In this document: positions 56,727 through 64,000 of the stretch, one piece after another
How positions within the stretch are numbered: the first letter of the stretch is position 1
How the letters are laid out: every line of letters starts with the position of its first letter
Source of the DNA: Roseiarcus sp963748545
Lineage (GTDB): Bacteria > Pseudomonadota > Alphaproteobacteria > Rhizobiales > Beijerinckiaceae
Length of the DNA stretch: 64,000 bases
Assembly (NCBI GenBank): GCA_963748545.1
Contig: CAVVJO010000020.1
Coordinates: 124,001 to 188,000 of the forward strand
Direction: 5' to 3'
Notes under the pieces: generated by a model
Databases searched by the model: none
The model's input: only the letters and a program-made list of their open reading frames with translations
Told to the model about the DNA's origin: nothing
Translations under genes and position numbers: made by a program

Positions 56727-58601
56727 TCATTCGCGCGCGAGCTGCCAGCGGGCCGGTGAGCGCCACAGGCGCGAGCGCAGCATCTCGCGCTCGTAGATGA
56801 ACTCCTTCGGGATGCGGTCGAAGAAGCGGTCGAACAACTCCTCGTGCAGATGCGCCTCTTCCGCGCCTTCGGTCTTGGCGACCGCCATCAGGTCGTAGAA
56901 GGTTTCGCGGTTGTAGTTGAGGCCGCGCCAGTCGAGGTCCTCGTAGCGAGGCATCCAGCCGATCGGGCTTTCCACCGCATAGCCGCGGCCGCGCACGCGG
57001 TCGACGACCCACTTCAGGACGCGCATGTTCTGGCCGAAGCCCGGCCACAGGAACTTGCCGTCGTCGTCGCGGCGGAACCAGTTGACCCGGAAGATCCGCG
57101 GCGGGTTGGAGACCTGCCGCCCCACGTCCAGCCAATGGTTGAAGTAGTCGGCCATGTTGTAGCCGCAGAACGGCAGCATCGCCATCGGGTCGCGTCGGGT
57201 CGCGGTCACGCCGATCGCCGCCGCGGTCGCCTCGGAGCCCATGGTGGCCGCGAGGTAGACGCCATGCGCCCAGTTGAACGCCTGGTAGACGAGCGGCATG
57301 TTCTTGCGCATGCGTCCGCCGAACAGGAAGGCGCTGATCGGCACGCCGGCGGGGTTCTCCCACTCGGGGTCGATCGACGGGCACTGCGCGGCCGGCGCGG
57401 TGAAGCGGGAATTCGGATGCGCCGCGGGACGGCCGCAGCCGGGCTCCCAGTCCTTGCCGGTCCAGTCGATCAAGTGGGCCGGCGGCTTCTCGGTCAAGCC
57501 TTCCCACCAGACGTCGCCGTCGTCGGTCAACGCCACGTTGGTGAAGATCGTGTTCTGGGAGCAGCTCGCGATCGCGTTGGGGTTCGACTGCACGTTCGTC
57601 CCCGGCGCCACGCCGAAGAACCCCGCTTCGGGGTTGATCGCGCGCAGCACCCCCTGCGCGTCCTTCTTGATCCAGGCGATGTCGTCGCCGACGGTGGTCA
57701 CCTTCCAGCCTTCCAGCTCTTTCGGCGGCACGAGCATGGCGAGGTTGGTCTTGCCGCAGGCGCTCGGGAAAGCCGCGCCCAGATAGGTCCGCTCGCCGGT
57801 CGGCGAATGGATGCCCATGATCAGCATATGCTCGGCGAGCCAGCCTTCGTCCCGCGCCATCACCGAGGCGATGCGCAGCGCGAGACACTTCTTGCCGAGC
57901 AAGGCGTTGCCGCCGTAGCCCGATCCGTACGACCAGATCTCGTAGGTCTCGGGGAAGTGCACGATGTATTTGCGGCTGATGTCGCCCTCGCAGGGCCAGG
58001 TCGAGTCCTTCTGCCCCGGCGCGAGCGGAGCGCCGATCGAATGCATGCAGGGAATGAACGGGCCGTCGCCGAGTACGCCGAGCACGGCGCTGCCCATGCG
58101 CGTCATGATCCGGGTGTTGACCACGACATAGGGGCTGTCGGTGATCTGCACGCCGATCTTGGCGATCGGCGAGCCGAGCGGCCCCATGCTGAACGGGATG
58201 ACGTACATCGTGCGGCCGCGCATGCAGCCGCTGAAAAGGCCCATCAGCGTTCCGCGCATTTCCTGCGGGGGCGCCCAGTTGTTGGTGGGCCCGGCGTCGA
58301 CCTTGTTGGTCGAGCAGATGTAGGTGCGCTCCTCGACCCGCGCGACGTCCGACGGGTGCGAACGGGCGAGATAGGAGTTCGGACGCTTTTCGGGATTGAG
58401 GCGGACGAACGTGCCAGCCTCCACCATCTGCTCGCACAGCGCGTCGTTCTCCTCGACCGTTCCGTCGACCCAATGCACGTTCTTGGGCTTGCAGAGATGC
58501 CGCATCTGGTTGACCCAGGCCAGCAGGCGTGGATTGCCGACGCCGCCGGGCGCGTTCACGGCGGCCGCGTTTACGGCGGGTTCGTTCAGTTCGTAGTCCA
58601 C
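56727..58601 (-). CDS. pckG: Phosphoenolpyruvate carboxykinase (GTP)
   Basis: PckG interconverts oxaloacetate and PEP using GTP. This 624-residue protein is of the GTP class: HWVDGTVEE near residue 43, the R-loop/substrate stretch PPQEMRGTLMGLFSGCM, SYGSGYGGNALLGKKCLALRIAS, the P-loop FPSACGKTN at 278-286 with the catalytic Cys, GDDIAWIK, and the mobile lid region later. Most alphaproteobacteria use the ATP enzyme, so the GTP class is notable here. It is divergent from the carboxyltransferase gene at 59360. Confidence 0.96.
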   Translation of the reverse strand: MDYELNEPAVNAAAVNAPGGVGNPRLLAWVNQMRHLCKPKNVHWVDGTVEENDALCEQMVEAGTFVRLNPEKRPNSYLARSHPSDVARVEERTYICSTNKVDAGPTNNWAPPQEMRGTLMGLFSGCMRGRTMYVIPFSMGPLGSPIAKIGVQITDSPYVVVNTRIMTRMGSAVLGVLGDGPFIPCMHSIGAPLAPGQKDSTWPCEGDISRKYIVHFPETYEIWSYGSGYGGNALLGKKCLALRIASVMARDEGWLAEHMLIMGIHSPTGERTYLGAAFPSACGKTNLAMLVPPKELEGWKVTTVGDDIAWIKKDAQGVLRAINPEAGFFGVAPGTNVQSNPNAIASCSQNTIFTNVALTDDGDVWWEGLTEKPPAHLIDWTGKDWEPGCGRPAAHPNSRFTAPAAQCPSIDPEWENPAGVPISAFLFGGRMRKNMPLVYQAFNWAHGVYLAATMGSEATAAAIGVTATRRDPMAMLPFCGYNMADYFNHWLDVGRQVSNPPRIFRVNWFRRDDDGKFLWPGFGQNMRVLKWVVDRVRGRGYAVESPIGWMPRYEDLDWRGLNYNRETFYDLMAVAKTEGAEEAHLHEELFDRFFDRIPKEFIYEREMLRSRLWRSPARWQLARE

Positions 58602-59359
58602 ATCAATCTCCGCTCTCTCAGGATCGCCGATCCTCCCTTGCAGCCCCGACGGAGCCCAAGCAGCTTATGGCGATCAATCTGGCTCGCAGCGCCGGTACTT
58701 TTTCACCGACGCGAACACGCGCCAAAAACGGCCGCCGCGTCATTCCGAAGCCATTCAGAAAGGGCGCACAGGGACGAAGCATCCCTGGGCGGTGGCCCCT
58801 TTCCAGCCGATCATCGGTCACATGGCCGCGACAGGCAATGCGGCAGATTGCAGCGCCCCGACGCATCGCCGCCGCGCCGCTCCGCGCGCCAGCGTCGGGG
58901 CTGCAGGCGCCTCGGGGATGGCGAGAGCGGGCGGGGCGAAAGACAAGGGCCGGGCGCGCGGCTACGCAAACCGCAAGACCACGCGACCTATCGTCGCGGC
59001 GCGAGCTCCGGTTTTCCCTTTCCCTCCACGCCACGAACGCCGCACACCTAGCGTTCAGGCGTGAAAACCGCCCGTATTATAGGGCGCGAGGGCGGCTCAT
59101 TGACCCAGTATGCAATGACCGATCCGCCCATCTTGAGACTTTCGTCTATGGTCTCGCCTGCGGCGATTGAACATCTGTATCTTTTCCCGTCCAAGCTCTA
59201 CTTCTATCGTAGACGAACGGCGGAGGGTATGGACTGGGACGCGTGGCGGCCGCCGATCGACGGCCTCACGAAACGCGACGGCGTGAGCGCCGAGCCGCGT
59301 CTCCCGCCCGGTTCCTGAGACACCCGACGACCCAAGACTTTCAGGCGGACGGTGACCGA
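58602..59359. other. Intergenic region between pckG and the decarboxylase operon
   Basis: This stretch of about 760 bp lies between two divergent transcription units and must hold both promoters. Open frames exist on both strands (for example 58,618-59,034 minus) but their Arg-rich, family-less translations look like composition artefacts. Bases 59,100-59,230 are somewhat less GC-rich. I see no clear operator palindrome, RNA gene or repeat. Confidence 0.6.
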
Positions 59360-60913
59360 ATGACGCAATTCGCAGACCTTCTCGAAGACATGAACCGGCG
59401 CCGAGAGGAGGTGCTGCAAGGAGGCGGCGCCGACAAGCTCGCGCAGCGCCATGAGAAGGGCCTGATGACGGCGCGCGACCGGCTCGATGCGCTCTTCCAG
59501 GAAGACACGTTCCAGGAACAGGGCACGCACGTGCGCCACTCGGCCCGGTTCTTCGGCATGGAGACGAAGGTGCTGCCCGCGGACGGCGTCGTCGCCGGAA
59601 CCGGCTACGTCGGCGGACGCGTGGTCGCGGCGTTCAGCCAGGACTTCACCGTCGTGGGCGGCTCGCTCGGCAAGATGCACGCCAAGAAGATCGTCATGCT
59701 GATGCAGCAGGCCGCCAAGCTCGGCTGCCCGGTCGTCGCGTTCAAGGATTCCGCCGGCGCCCGCATTCAGGAGGGCGTCGACGCGCTGTCGGGCTACGGC
59801 GACGTCTTCTACATGAACGTGCTCGTCTCCGGCGTCGTGCCGCAGATCGCCGTGGTCTGCGGCCCCTGCGCGGGCGGCGCGGCCTATTCGCCGGCGCTGA
59901 TGGACTTCGTCGTCATGACCCGGAAGAACGCCTACATGTTCATCACCGGGCCGGAGGTGATCAAGGCGGTCACCGGCAAAGCCGTTGCGATGGACGACGT
60001 CGGCAGCGCCGACATGCATGCCTCGGTTTCCGGCAACGTGCATTTCCTCGCCGAGGACGACGCCGACGCCATCCGCATCGTCGCCAAGCTTCTCAGCTAC
60101 CTGCCTTCGAACAATTCGCAGGATCCGCCGCACCTGCCGAACCCCGACATCGTGATCGCCGAGGACATCGGCGTGAACGCGCTCATCCCCGACGACCCGC
60201 AGACGCCGATGGACGTGCGCGGCATCATCGAGCGCATCGTCGATCCGGGCGAGTTCCTCGAAGTGCACCGCTCGTTCGCCGAGAACCTGATCGTCGGCTT
60301 CGGCCGGATCGAAGGCATTGTGGTCGGCATGATCGCCAACCAGCCGGCGGTCCGGGCCGGCGCGCTCGACATGGACGCGGCCGACAAGGGCGCGCGGTTC
60401 ATCCGCTTCTGCAACTGCTTCAACATTCCGCTCGTCACCCTGGTCGACGTTCCCGGCTTCATGCCCGGCGTCGAGCAGGAGCGCGGCGGCATCATTCGCC
60501 ACGGCGCGAAGCTCCTGTTCGCCTACGCCTCGTGCACCACGCCGAAGGTGACGGTAATCCTGCGCAAGGCGTACGGCGGCTCGTACCTCGCCATGTGCAG
60601 CCAGGAGATGGGCGCCGATTTCGTGTTCGCCTGGCCAACCGCGGAGATCGCGGTGATGGGCGCCGACGGCGCCGTGCGCGTGCTCTACAACAAGGAGCTG
60701 AAGGCGGCGGCGGATCCGAAGGCGAAGGCGGCCGAGCTGGCCGCCGCCTACCGGGCCGAGTTCGCCTCGCCCTATATGGCGGCCGGCGCAGGCTACATCA
60801 CCGACGTCATCGATCCGGCGATCACCCGCTCGACCATCGCGCTTTCGCTGCGGAAAGCCTTGTCGAAACGAGAAGTGCGGCCGCCGAAGAAGCACGGCAA
60901 CATTCCCCTCTGA
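59360..60913 (+). CDS. Biotin-dependent acyl-CoA carboxyltransferase (PccB/MmdA type)
   Basis: This 517-residue protein has the crotonase-like double domain of carboxyltransferases: TARDRLDALFQEDTFQE, KDSAGARIQEG, CGPCAGGAAYSPAL, then in the second half FCNCFNIPLVTLVDVPGF and KAYGGSYLAM. Such subunits work on propionyl-, methylmalonyl- or glutaconyl-CoA. Because a biotin carrier and a sodium-pump beta subunit follow, and no biotin carboxylase is present, the most likely complex is a membrane decarboxylase such as methylmalonyl-CoA decarboxylase. The ATG at 59360 begins MTQFADLL; the upstream site is weak. Confidence 0.92.
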   Translation: MTQFADLLEDMNRRREEVLQGGGADKLAQRHEKGLMTARDRLDALFQEDTFQEQGTHVRHSARFFGMETKVLPADGVVAGTGYVGGRVVAAFSQDFTVVGGSLGKMHAKKIVMLMQQAAKLGCPVVAFKDSAGARIQEGVDALSGYGDVFYMNVLVSGVVPQIAVVCGPCAGGAAYSPALMDFVVMTRKNAYMFITGPEVIKAVTGKAVAMDDVGSADMHASVSGNVHFLAEDDADAIRIVAKLLSYLPSNNSQDPPHLPNPDIVIAEDIGVNALIPDDPQTPMDVRGIIERIVDPGEFLEVHRSFAENLIVGFGRIEGIVVGMIANQPAVRAGALDMDAADKGARFIRFCNCFNIPLVTLVDVPGFMPGVEQERGGIIRHGAKLLFAYASCTTPKVTVILRKAYGGSYLAMCSQEMGADFVFAWPTAEIAVMGADGAVRVLYNKELKAAADPKAKAAELAAAYRAEFASPYMAAGAGYITDVIDPAITRSTIALSLRKALSKREVRPPKKHGNIPL

Positions 60914-60941
60914 CGTTCGAGACAAGGCGGAGGAGAGCCCG

Positions 60942-61310
60942 ATGATGGAAACGATTAAGGTTGTGATCGGCGCGATCGTCGTGGTCGCCGTCCTTTGGCA
61001 GGCCGTGAAGCACCTCGCCCGGTTTCTGAGCTGGGTCGAGCGTTCCGAAATCGCGCGCCAGAAGGCCGAGGCGGAGGAAGAGGCGGCGTTGAAGAAGCGC
61101 TGCCGCTCGGCCGGCGCCCGCCGCGGCGCGCGCGCCCGAGATCGTCGCGGACCGCGGAGCTGACGCCATTCCGGCCGACCACGTGGTGGCGATCGCCGCC
61201 GCGGTCGCCGCCTATGGCGTCCGGGTGGTGCATATCGAGGATGCGGCGACCGGGAATGTCTGGGCGGCGGAAGGCCGCTGGCTGCACCAGACGTCGCACG
61301 GCAGGATTTG
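60942..61310 (+). CDS. OadG/MmdD-like membrane subunit of the decarboxylase, interrupted by one frameshift
   Basis: The N-terminus METIKVVIGAIVVVAVLWQAVK is one membrane segment, followed by a charged Glu/Ala/Lys linker. After a break somewhere in 61098-61130 another frame continues with IPADHVVAIAAAVAAYGVRVV and ends RWLHQTSHGRI, the C-terminal domain found on decarboxylase gamma/delta subunits. These anchor and assemble the pump. Corrected length is about 122 residues. GGAGGAG precedes the ATG. It follows the carboxyltransferase by 28 bp. Confidence 0.8.
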
Positions 61311-61340
61311 ACTTCAGGGGTCGGAGGGTAGGAGTTCGCC

Positions 61341-61733
61341 ATGCAGCGGAAGTTCAGGATCAGCGTCGAGGGCAGGGCCTACGAGGTCGTCGTCGAGGAG
61401 ATCGGCCACGACGGCTCGATCCTCGCGCAGGCCGGCCTCCATACCGCGGCCCCGGTGATCGCGGCTGCGGCCGTCGTGGCTGCGCCGGCCGCGCCCGCCC
61501 CGAGGCTCGTGACGGTGAGCGCGGGCGATGAAGTCGCGCCTTTGGCCGGCACCGTGCAGTCGGTCGACGTGACGGTCGGCCAGACCGTCGGGGTCGGGGA
61601 CAAGATCGCCACCATCGAGGCGATGAAGATGAAGACCGAAGTGTTCGCCAAGGGCGCCGGCAAGGTCGTGGCGATCGCGGTCAAGTCCGGCGATTCCGTC
61701 GACACCGGCGGCGTCCTCCTGACTCTCGCCTGA
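61341..61733 (+). CDS. Biotin carboxyl carrier protein of the decarboxylase
   Basis: This 130-residue protein has an N-terminal region (about 1-30), an Ala/Pro-rich flexible linker (about 35-55), and a biotinyl domain with the EAMKM motif at 93-97, biotin on Lys96. It moves CO2 from the carboxyltransferase to the membrane subunit. The gap to the OadG-like gene is 30 bp. Confidence 0.95.
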   Translation: MQRKFRISVEGRAYEVVVEEIGHDGSILAQAGLHTAAPVIAAAAVVAAPAAPAPRLVTVSAGDEVAPLAGTVQSVDVTVGQTVGVGDKIATIEAMKMKTEVFAKGAGKVVAIAVKSGDSVDTGGVLLTLA

Positions 61734-61745
61734 GGAGCGCGAACG

Positions 61746-61910
61746 ATGACGATGCCCGACTCGCTTTACGGCGCCTTCATGCTCAGCTTCATCGACTTCT
61801 TCATGTCGATGATCATGATTTCGGGGATCGGCGTCGTGCTCGCGCTGTTCCCGCTCCTCAACCGTGTCGGCAAGATCGACGAAAAGGCGTTGCGCGATGG
61901 CCATCACTGA
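61746..61910 (+). CDS. 54-residue membrane protein within the decarboxylase operon
   Basis: This short frame (ATG at 61746, GAGGAG upstream) reads MTMPDSLYGAFMLSFIDFFM, continues with a hydrophobic SMIMISGIGVVLALFPLL and ends in a charged NRVGKIDEKALRDGHH. It has one or two membrane helices. It starts 12 bases after the biotin carrier and is 33 bp before the beta subunit, so it is probably part of the same message. Veillonella methylmalonyl-CoA decarboxylase has a small epsilon subunit (MmdE) of similar size, but I see no sequence likeness that I could claim, so the parallel is by size and place only. Confidence 0.7.
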   Translation: MTMPDSLYGAFMLSFIDFFMSMIMISGIGVVLALFPLLNRVGKIDEKALRDGHH

Positions 61911-61943
61911 TCGCCGGATCGCATTGGGCCGGAGGGGCGTCCA

Positions 61944-63074
61944 TTGATTGACCAGGTGCTTTCGTTTCTCGGCGCGCTAGCGGATCAGACCGGCCTCGCC
62001 CACCTGTGGTGGGGCAATCTGGTGATGATCGCCATCGGCTGCGCCATGATCTACCTGGCGATCGTCAAGCACTACGAGCCGCTGCTTTTGGTCGGCATCG
62101 GGTTCTCGTGCATCATCTCCAACGTGCCGGGCTCCGACCTCACCCAGCCGGGCGGTCTGTTTTATTACGCCTATCAGGGCGTGCAGTTGCTCGTGGTGCC
62201 GCCGCTCATCTTCTTCGGCGTCGGGGCGATGACCGACTTCGCGCCGATGATCGCCAATCCGAAGCTCGTCATTCTCGGCGCGGCGGCGCATCTGGGCATC
62301 TTCGTCGCGCTGATCGGCGCCAAGGTCCTCGGCTTCACGCTGCACGAGGCGGGCGCGATCGGCATCATCGGCGGCGCCGACGGTCCGATGGCGATCTTCA
62401 TGGCGGTCAAGCTCGCGCCGCATCTCCTGCCGCAGATCTCGGTCGCCGCCTATTCGTACATGGCGCTGATGCCGCTGATCCAGCCCCCGGTGATGAAGCT
62501 CCTCACCACGCCCGAGGAGCGAGTGATCCGGATGAAGCAGTCGCGCCAGGTGACCCGGCTCGAAAAGATCGCCTTCCCGATCGTGATCGGCATCATCGTC
62601 AATCTGTTCTTCCCGCCGGTCGCGCCGCTGATCACCATGCTGATGCTCGGCAACCTGTTCCGCGAGTGCCTGGTGGTCAGCCGGCTCGCCAAGACCGCGG
62701 CGAACGATCTGATGAACGTGATCATCATCGTGCTGACGGTCGCGATCGGCTCGACCATGGCGGCCGACAAGTTCCTCACCGGCAGCACGATCGAGGTCAT
62801 CGTGCTCGGCCTCGTCGCCTTCCTGTTCGGCACCGCCTCGGGCGTGATCGGCGCGAAGATCCTGAACCTGTTCCTGAAGGAGAAGATCAACCCGCTGCTG
62901 GGCTCCGCCGGCATCGCCTCGGTGCCGATCGCGGCGCGCGTCAGCCACAATGTGGCGCTCGAGTACGACAAGGAGAACTACCTCATCTATCATGCGATGG
63001 GGCCGAACCTCGCCGGCGTGTTCGGCACCGCGATCTCGGGCGGCATCATGCTGGCGCTGCTCGGGGTGCACTGA
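61944..63074 (+). CDS. Sodium-pump decarboxylase beta subunit (OadB/MmdB/GcdB type)
   Basis: This 376-residue protein has about nine to ten membrane segments and the family hallmarks GIGFSCIISN, GGADGPMAI (Asp146, matching the sodium-binding Asp of OadB), PPVMKLLTTPEER, and ARVSHNVALEYDKENYLIYHAMGPNLAGV. It decarboxylates carboxybiotin and exports sodium. The start is TTG at 61944 (GGAGG 8 bases upstream). It ends the operon; aceE starts 138 bp on. Confidence 0.93.
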   Translation: MIDQVLSFLGALADQTGLAHLWWGNLVMIAIGCAMIYLAIVKHYEPLLLVGIGFSCIISNVPGSDLTQPGGLFYYAYQGVQLLVVPPLIFFGVGAMTDFAPMIANPKLVILGAAAHLGIFVALIGAKVLGFTLHEAGAIGIIGGADGPMAIFMAVKLAPHLLPQISVAAYSYMALMPLIQPPVMKLLTTPEERVIRMKQSRQVTRLEKIAFPIVIGIIVNLFFPPVAPLITMLMLGNLFRECLVVSRLAKTAANDLMNVIIIVLTVAIGSTMAADKFLTGSTIEVIVLGLVAFLFGTASGVIGAKILNLFLKEKINPLLGSAGIASVPIAARVSHNVALEYDKENYLIYHAMGPNLAGVFGTAISGGIMLALLGVH

Positions 63075-63211
63075 CGGATTCGGTCGCGCGCCTCCCGGAT
63101 CCGCGAGGTTAAGGCCTTGCGCTTGGGCGGCGTCGATTTGCCACGCGCGAATGCGATAGTCTCTCCGGGGCGCCGGCGTTACGCTTCCGTCAAACAGGAC
63201 GGGGCGGAGCG

Positions 63212-64000
63212 ATGACGACCTCCGAGGCGGGCAAAGGGATTTCTGGCGCCGTCGAAGCCGACGACGATCCGATCGAAACGCGCGAGTGGCTCGAACTCGG
63301 TCGATGCGATCGTGCGCCATCGCGGCCCGGAACGCGCCCTGTTCCTGGTGCAGGCGCTGGAGACGCGGCTGCGGGACCAGGGCGTCTCGGCGCTGCAGCC
63401 GCCGTATTCGGCCTATCGCAACACGATTCCGCTGGAAAAGCAGGGCGCCTACCCGGGCGATCTCGAGGTCGAGCAGCGCCTGACCGCGATCATTCGCTGG
63501 AACGCGCTCGCCATGGTCATGCGCGCCAACCGCGCCTCCAGCGAACTCGGCGGCCACTTGGCGAGCTACGCCTCCGCGGCGGAAATCTTCGAGACCGGTT
63601 TCAACCACTTTTTCCGCGCCGCAGGCGACGACTTTGGCGGCGATCTCGTCTTTTTCCAGCCCCACTCCGCGCCCGGCGTCTACGCGCGCGCGTTCCTCGA
63701 GGGGCGCCTGAGCGAGGACGCGCTCGCGCGCTATCGCCAGGAAGTGGGCGGCGGCGGGCTTTCGTCCTATCCGCATCCCTGGCTCATGCCCGACTTCTGG
63801 CAGTTTCCGACGGGATCGATGGGGCTCGGCGTCATCAATGCGATCTACCAGGCCCGCTTCCTGCGGTATCTCGAGAATCGCGGCCTGCTGACGAGAAGCG
63901 ATCGCCGGGTCTGGGGCGTGTATGGGGACGGCGAGCTCGACGAGCCGGAGTCGACCGCCGCGCTCACTCTCGCCGCGCGAGAAAAACTCGACAACCTGAC
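63212..64000 (+). CDS. aceE: Pyruvate dehydrogenase E1, homodimeric type, N-terminal part; one frameshift; cut off by the window edge
   Basis: After MTTSEAGKG the frame breaks near 63298 (EWLE then SVDAIVRHRGPERALFLVQAL). The rest reads as the start of AceE: YRNTIPLEKQGAYPGDLEVE, IIRWNALAMVMRANR, LGGHLASYASAAEIFETGFNHFF, SSYPHPWLMPDFWQFPTGSMGLG, and the thiamine-diphosphate motif with GDGELDEPES near the window end. It makes acetyl-CoA from pyruvate with the E2 and E3 subunits. The homodimeric E1 is less common in alphaproteobacteria than the alpha/beta type. Confidence 0.92.
   Translation, partial: MTTSEAGKGISGAVEADDDPIETREWLELGRCDRAPSRPGTRPVPGAGAGDAAAGPGRLGAAAAVFGLSQHDSAGKAGRLPGRSRGRAAPDRDHSLERARHGHARQPRLQRTRRPLGELRLRGGNLRDRFQPLFPRRRRRLWRRSRLFPAPLRARRLRARVPRGAPERGRARALSPGSGRRRAFVLSASLAHARLLAVSDGIDGARRHQCDLPGPLPAVSRESRPADEKRSPGLGRVWGRRARRAGVDRRAHSRRARKTRQPD

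Noticed and set aside
58618..59034. Minus-strand frame of 138 codons upstream of pckG
   Set aside because: Arg-rich, no ribosome-binding site, no family, and it occupies the place where promoters of two divergent operons must be.

Overview
The window is high-GC DNA from a Gram-negative alphaproteobacterium, most likely of the order Hyphomicrobiales (Rhizobiales). This is inferred from the aerobic cobalamin gene set with Rhizobiales-type names and order, an Omp2b-type porin, an AapJ-like binding protein, the pyrE-pdxJ-acpS block and CbtA/CbtB. The genus cannot be fixed by reading alone.

Layout. 1-5.8 kb holds mixed single genes: a cut-off membrane protein, a MarR regulator, an orphan amino-acid-binding protein, an L,D-transpeptidase, a lipoprotein, a class II aldolase, and HldD for LPS heptose. 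6.1-19.2 kb is one giant glycine-rich autotransporter adhesin of about 4,360 residues on the minus strand, broken in this sequence by three single-base frameshifts. 20-42.7 kb is a large aerobic cobalamin supercluster. A minus-strand series runs DUF1636-cobW-cobN-cobH-cobI-cobJ-cobL-cobE-cobM-cobA-cobB, then cbtB-cbtA-phosphatase-hypothetical-cobF. cobK lies inverted inside it, cobO-cobQ run divergently, and cobD-cobC plus a TcuB/TcuA-like pair follow. That pair is my candidate for a split CobZ precorrin-3B synthase. Two cobalamin riboswitches lie ahead of the DUF1636 gene and ahead of cbtB.

43-52.5 kb holds tRNA-Thr with an integrase remnant beside it, a cupin, pyrE-pdxJ-acpS, a repeat-bearing non-coding stretch, a porin, the (p)ppGpp enzyme Rsh, a gamma-glutamylcyclotransferase-like gene and MgtC. 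52.6-56.5 kb holds small genes with two regulators (PucR/CdaR-like and TetR), each beside clear palindromic operator candidates. 56.7-64 kb is a pyruvate/PEP/acyl-CoA node: GTP-type PEP carboxykinase, then divergently a sodium-pump-type decarboxylase operon (carboxyltransferase, OadG-like, biotin carrier, a 54-residue membrane protein, beta subunit), then the start of AceE.

Quality warning: at least 23 single-base frameshifts interrupt otherwise well-conserved genes (adhesin, cobH, cobI, cobJ, cobL, cobM, cobN, pdxJ, porin, OadG-like, aceE). Many lie in C or G runs. In every case the protein resumes in another frame with family-typical sequence, so I read them as sequencing or assembly errors rather than gene decay, and give each gene its whole span.
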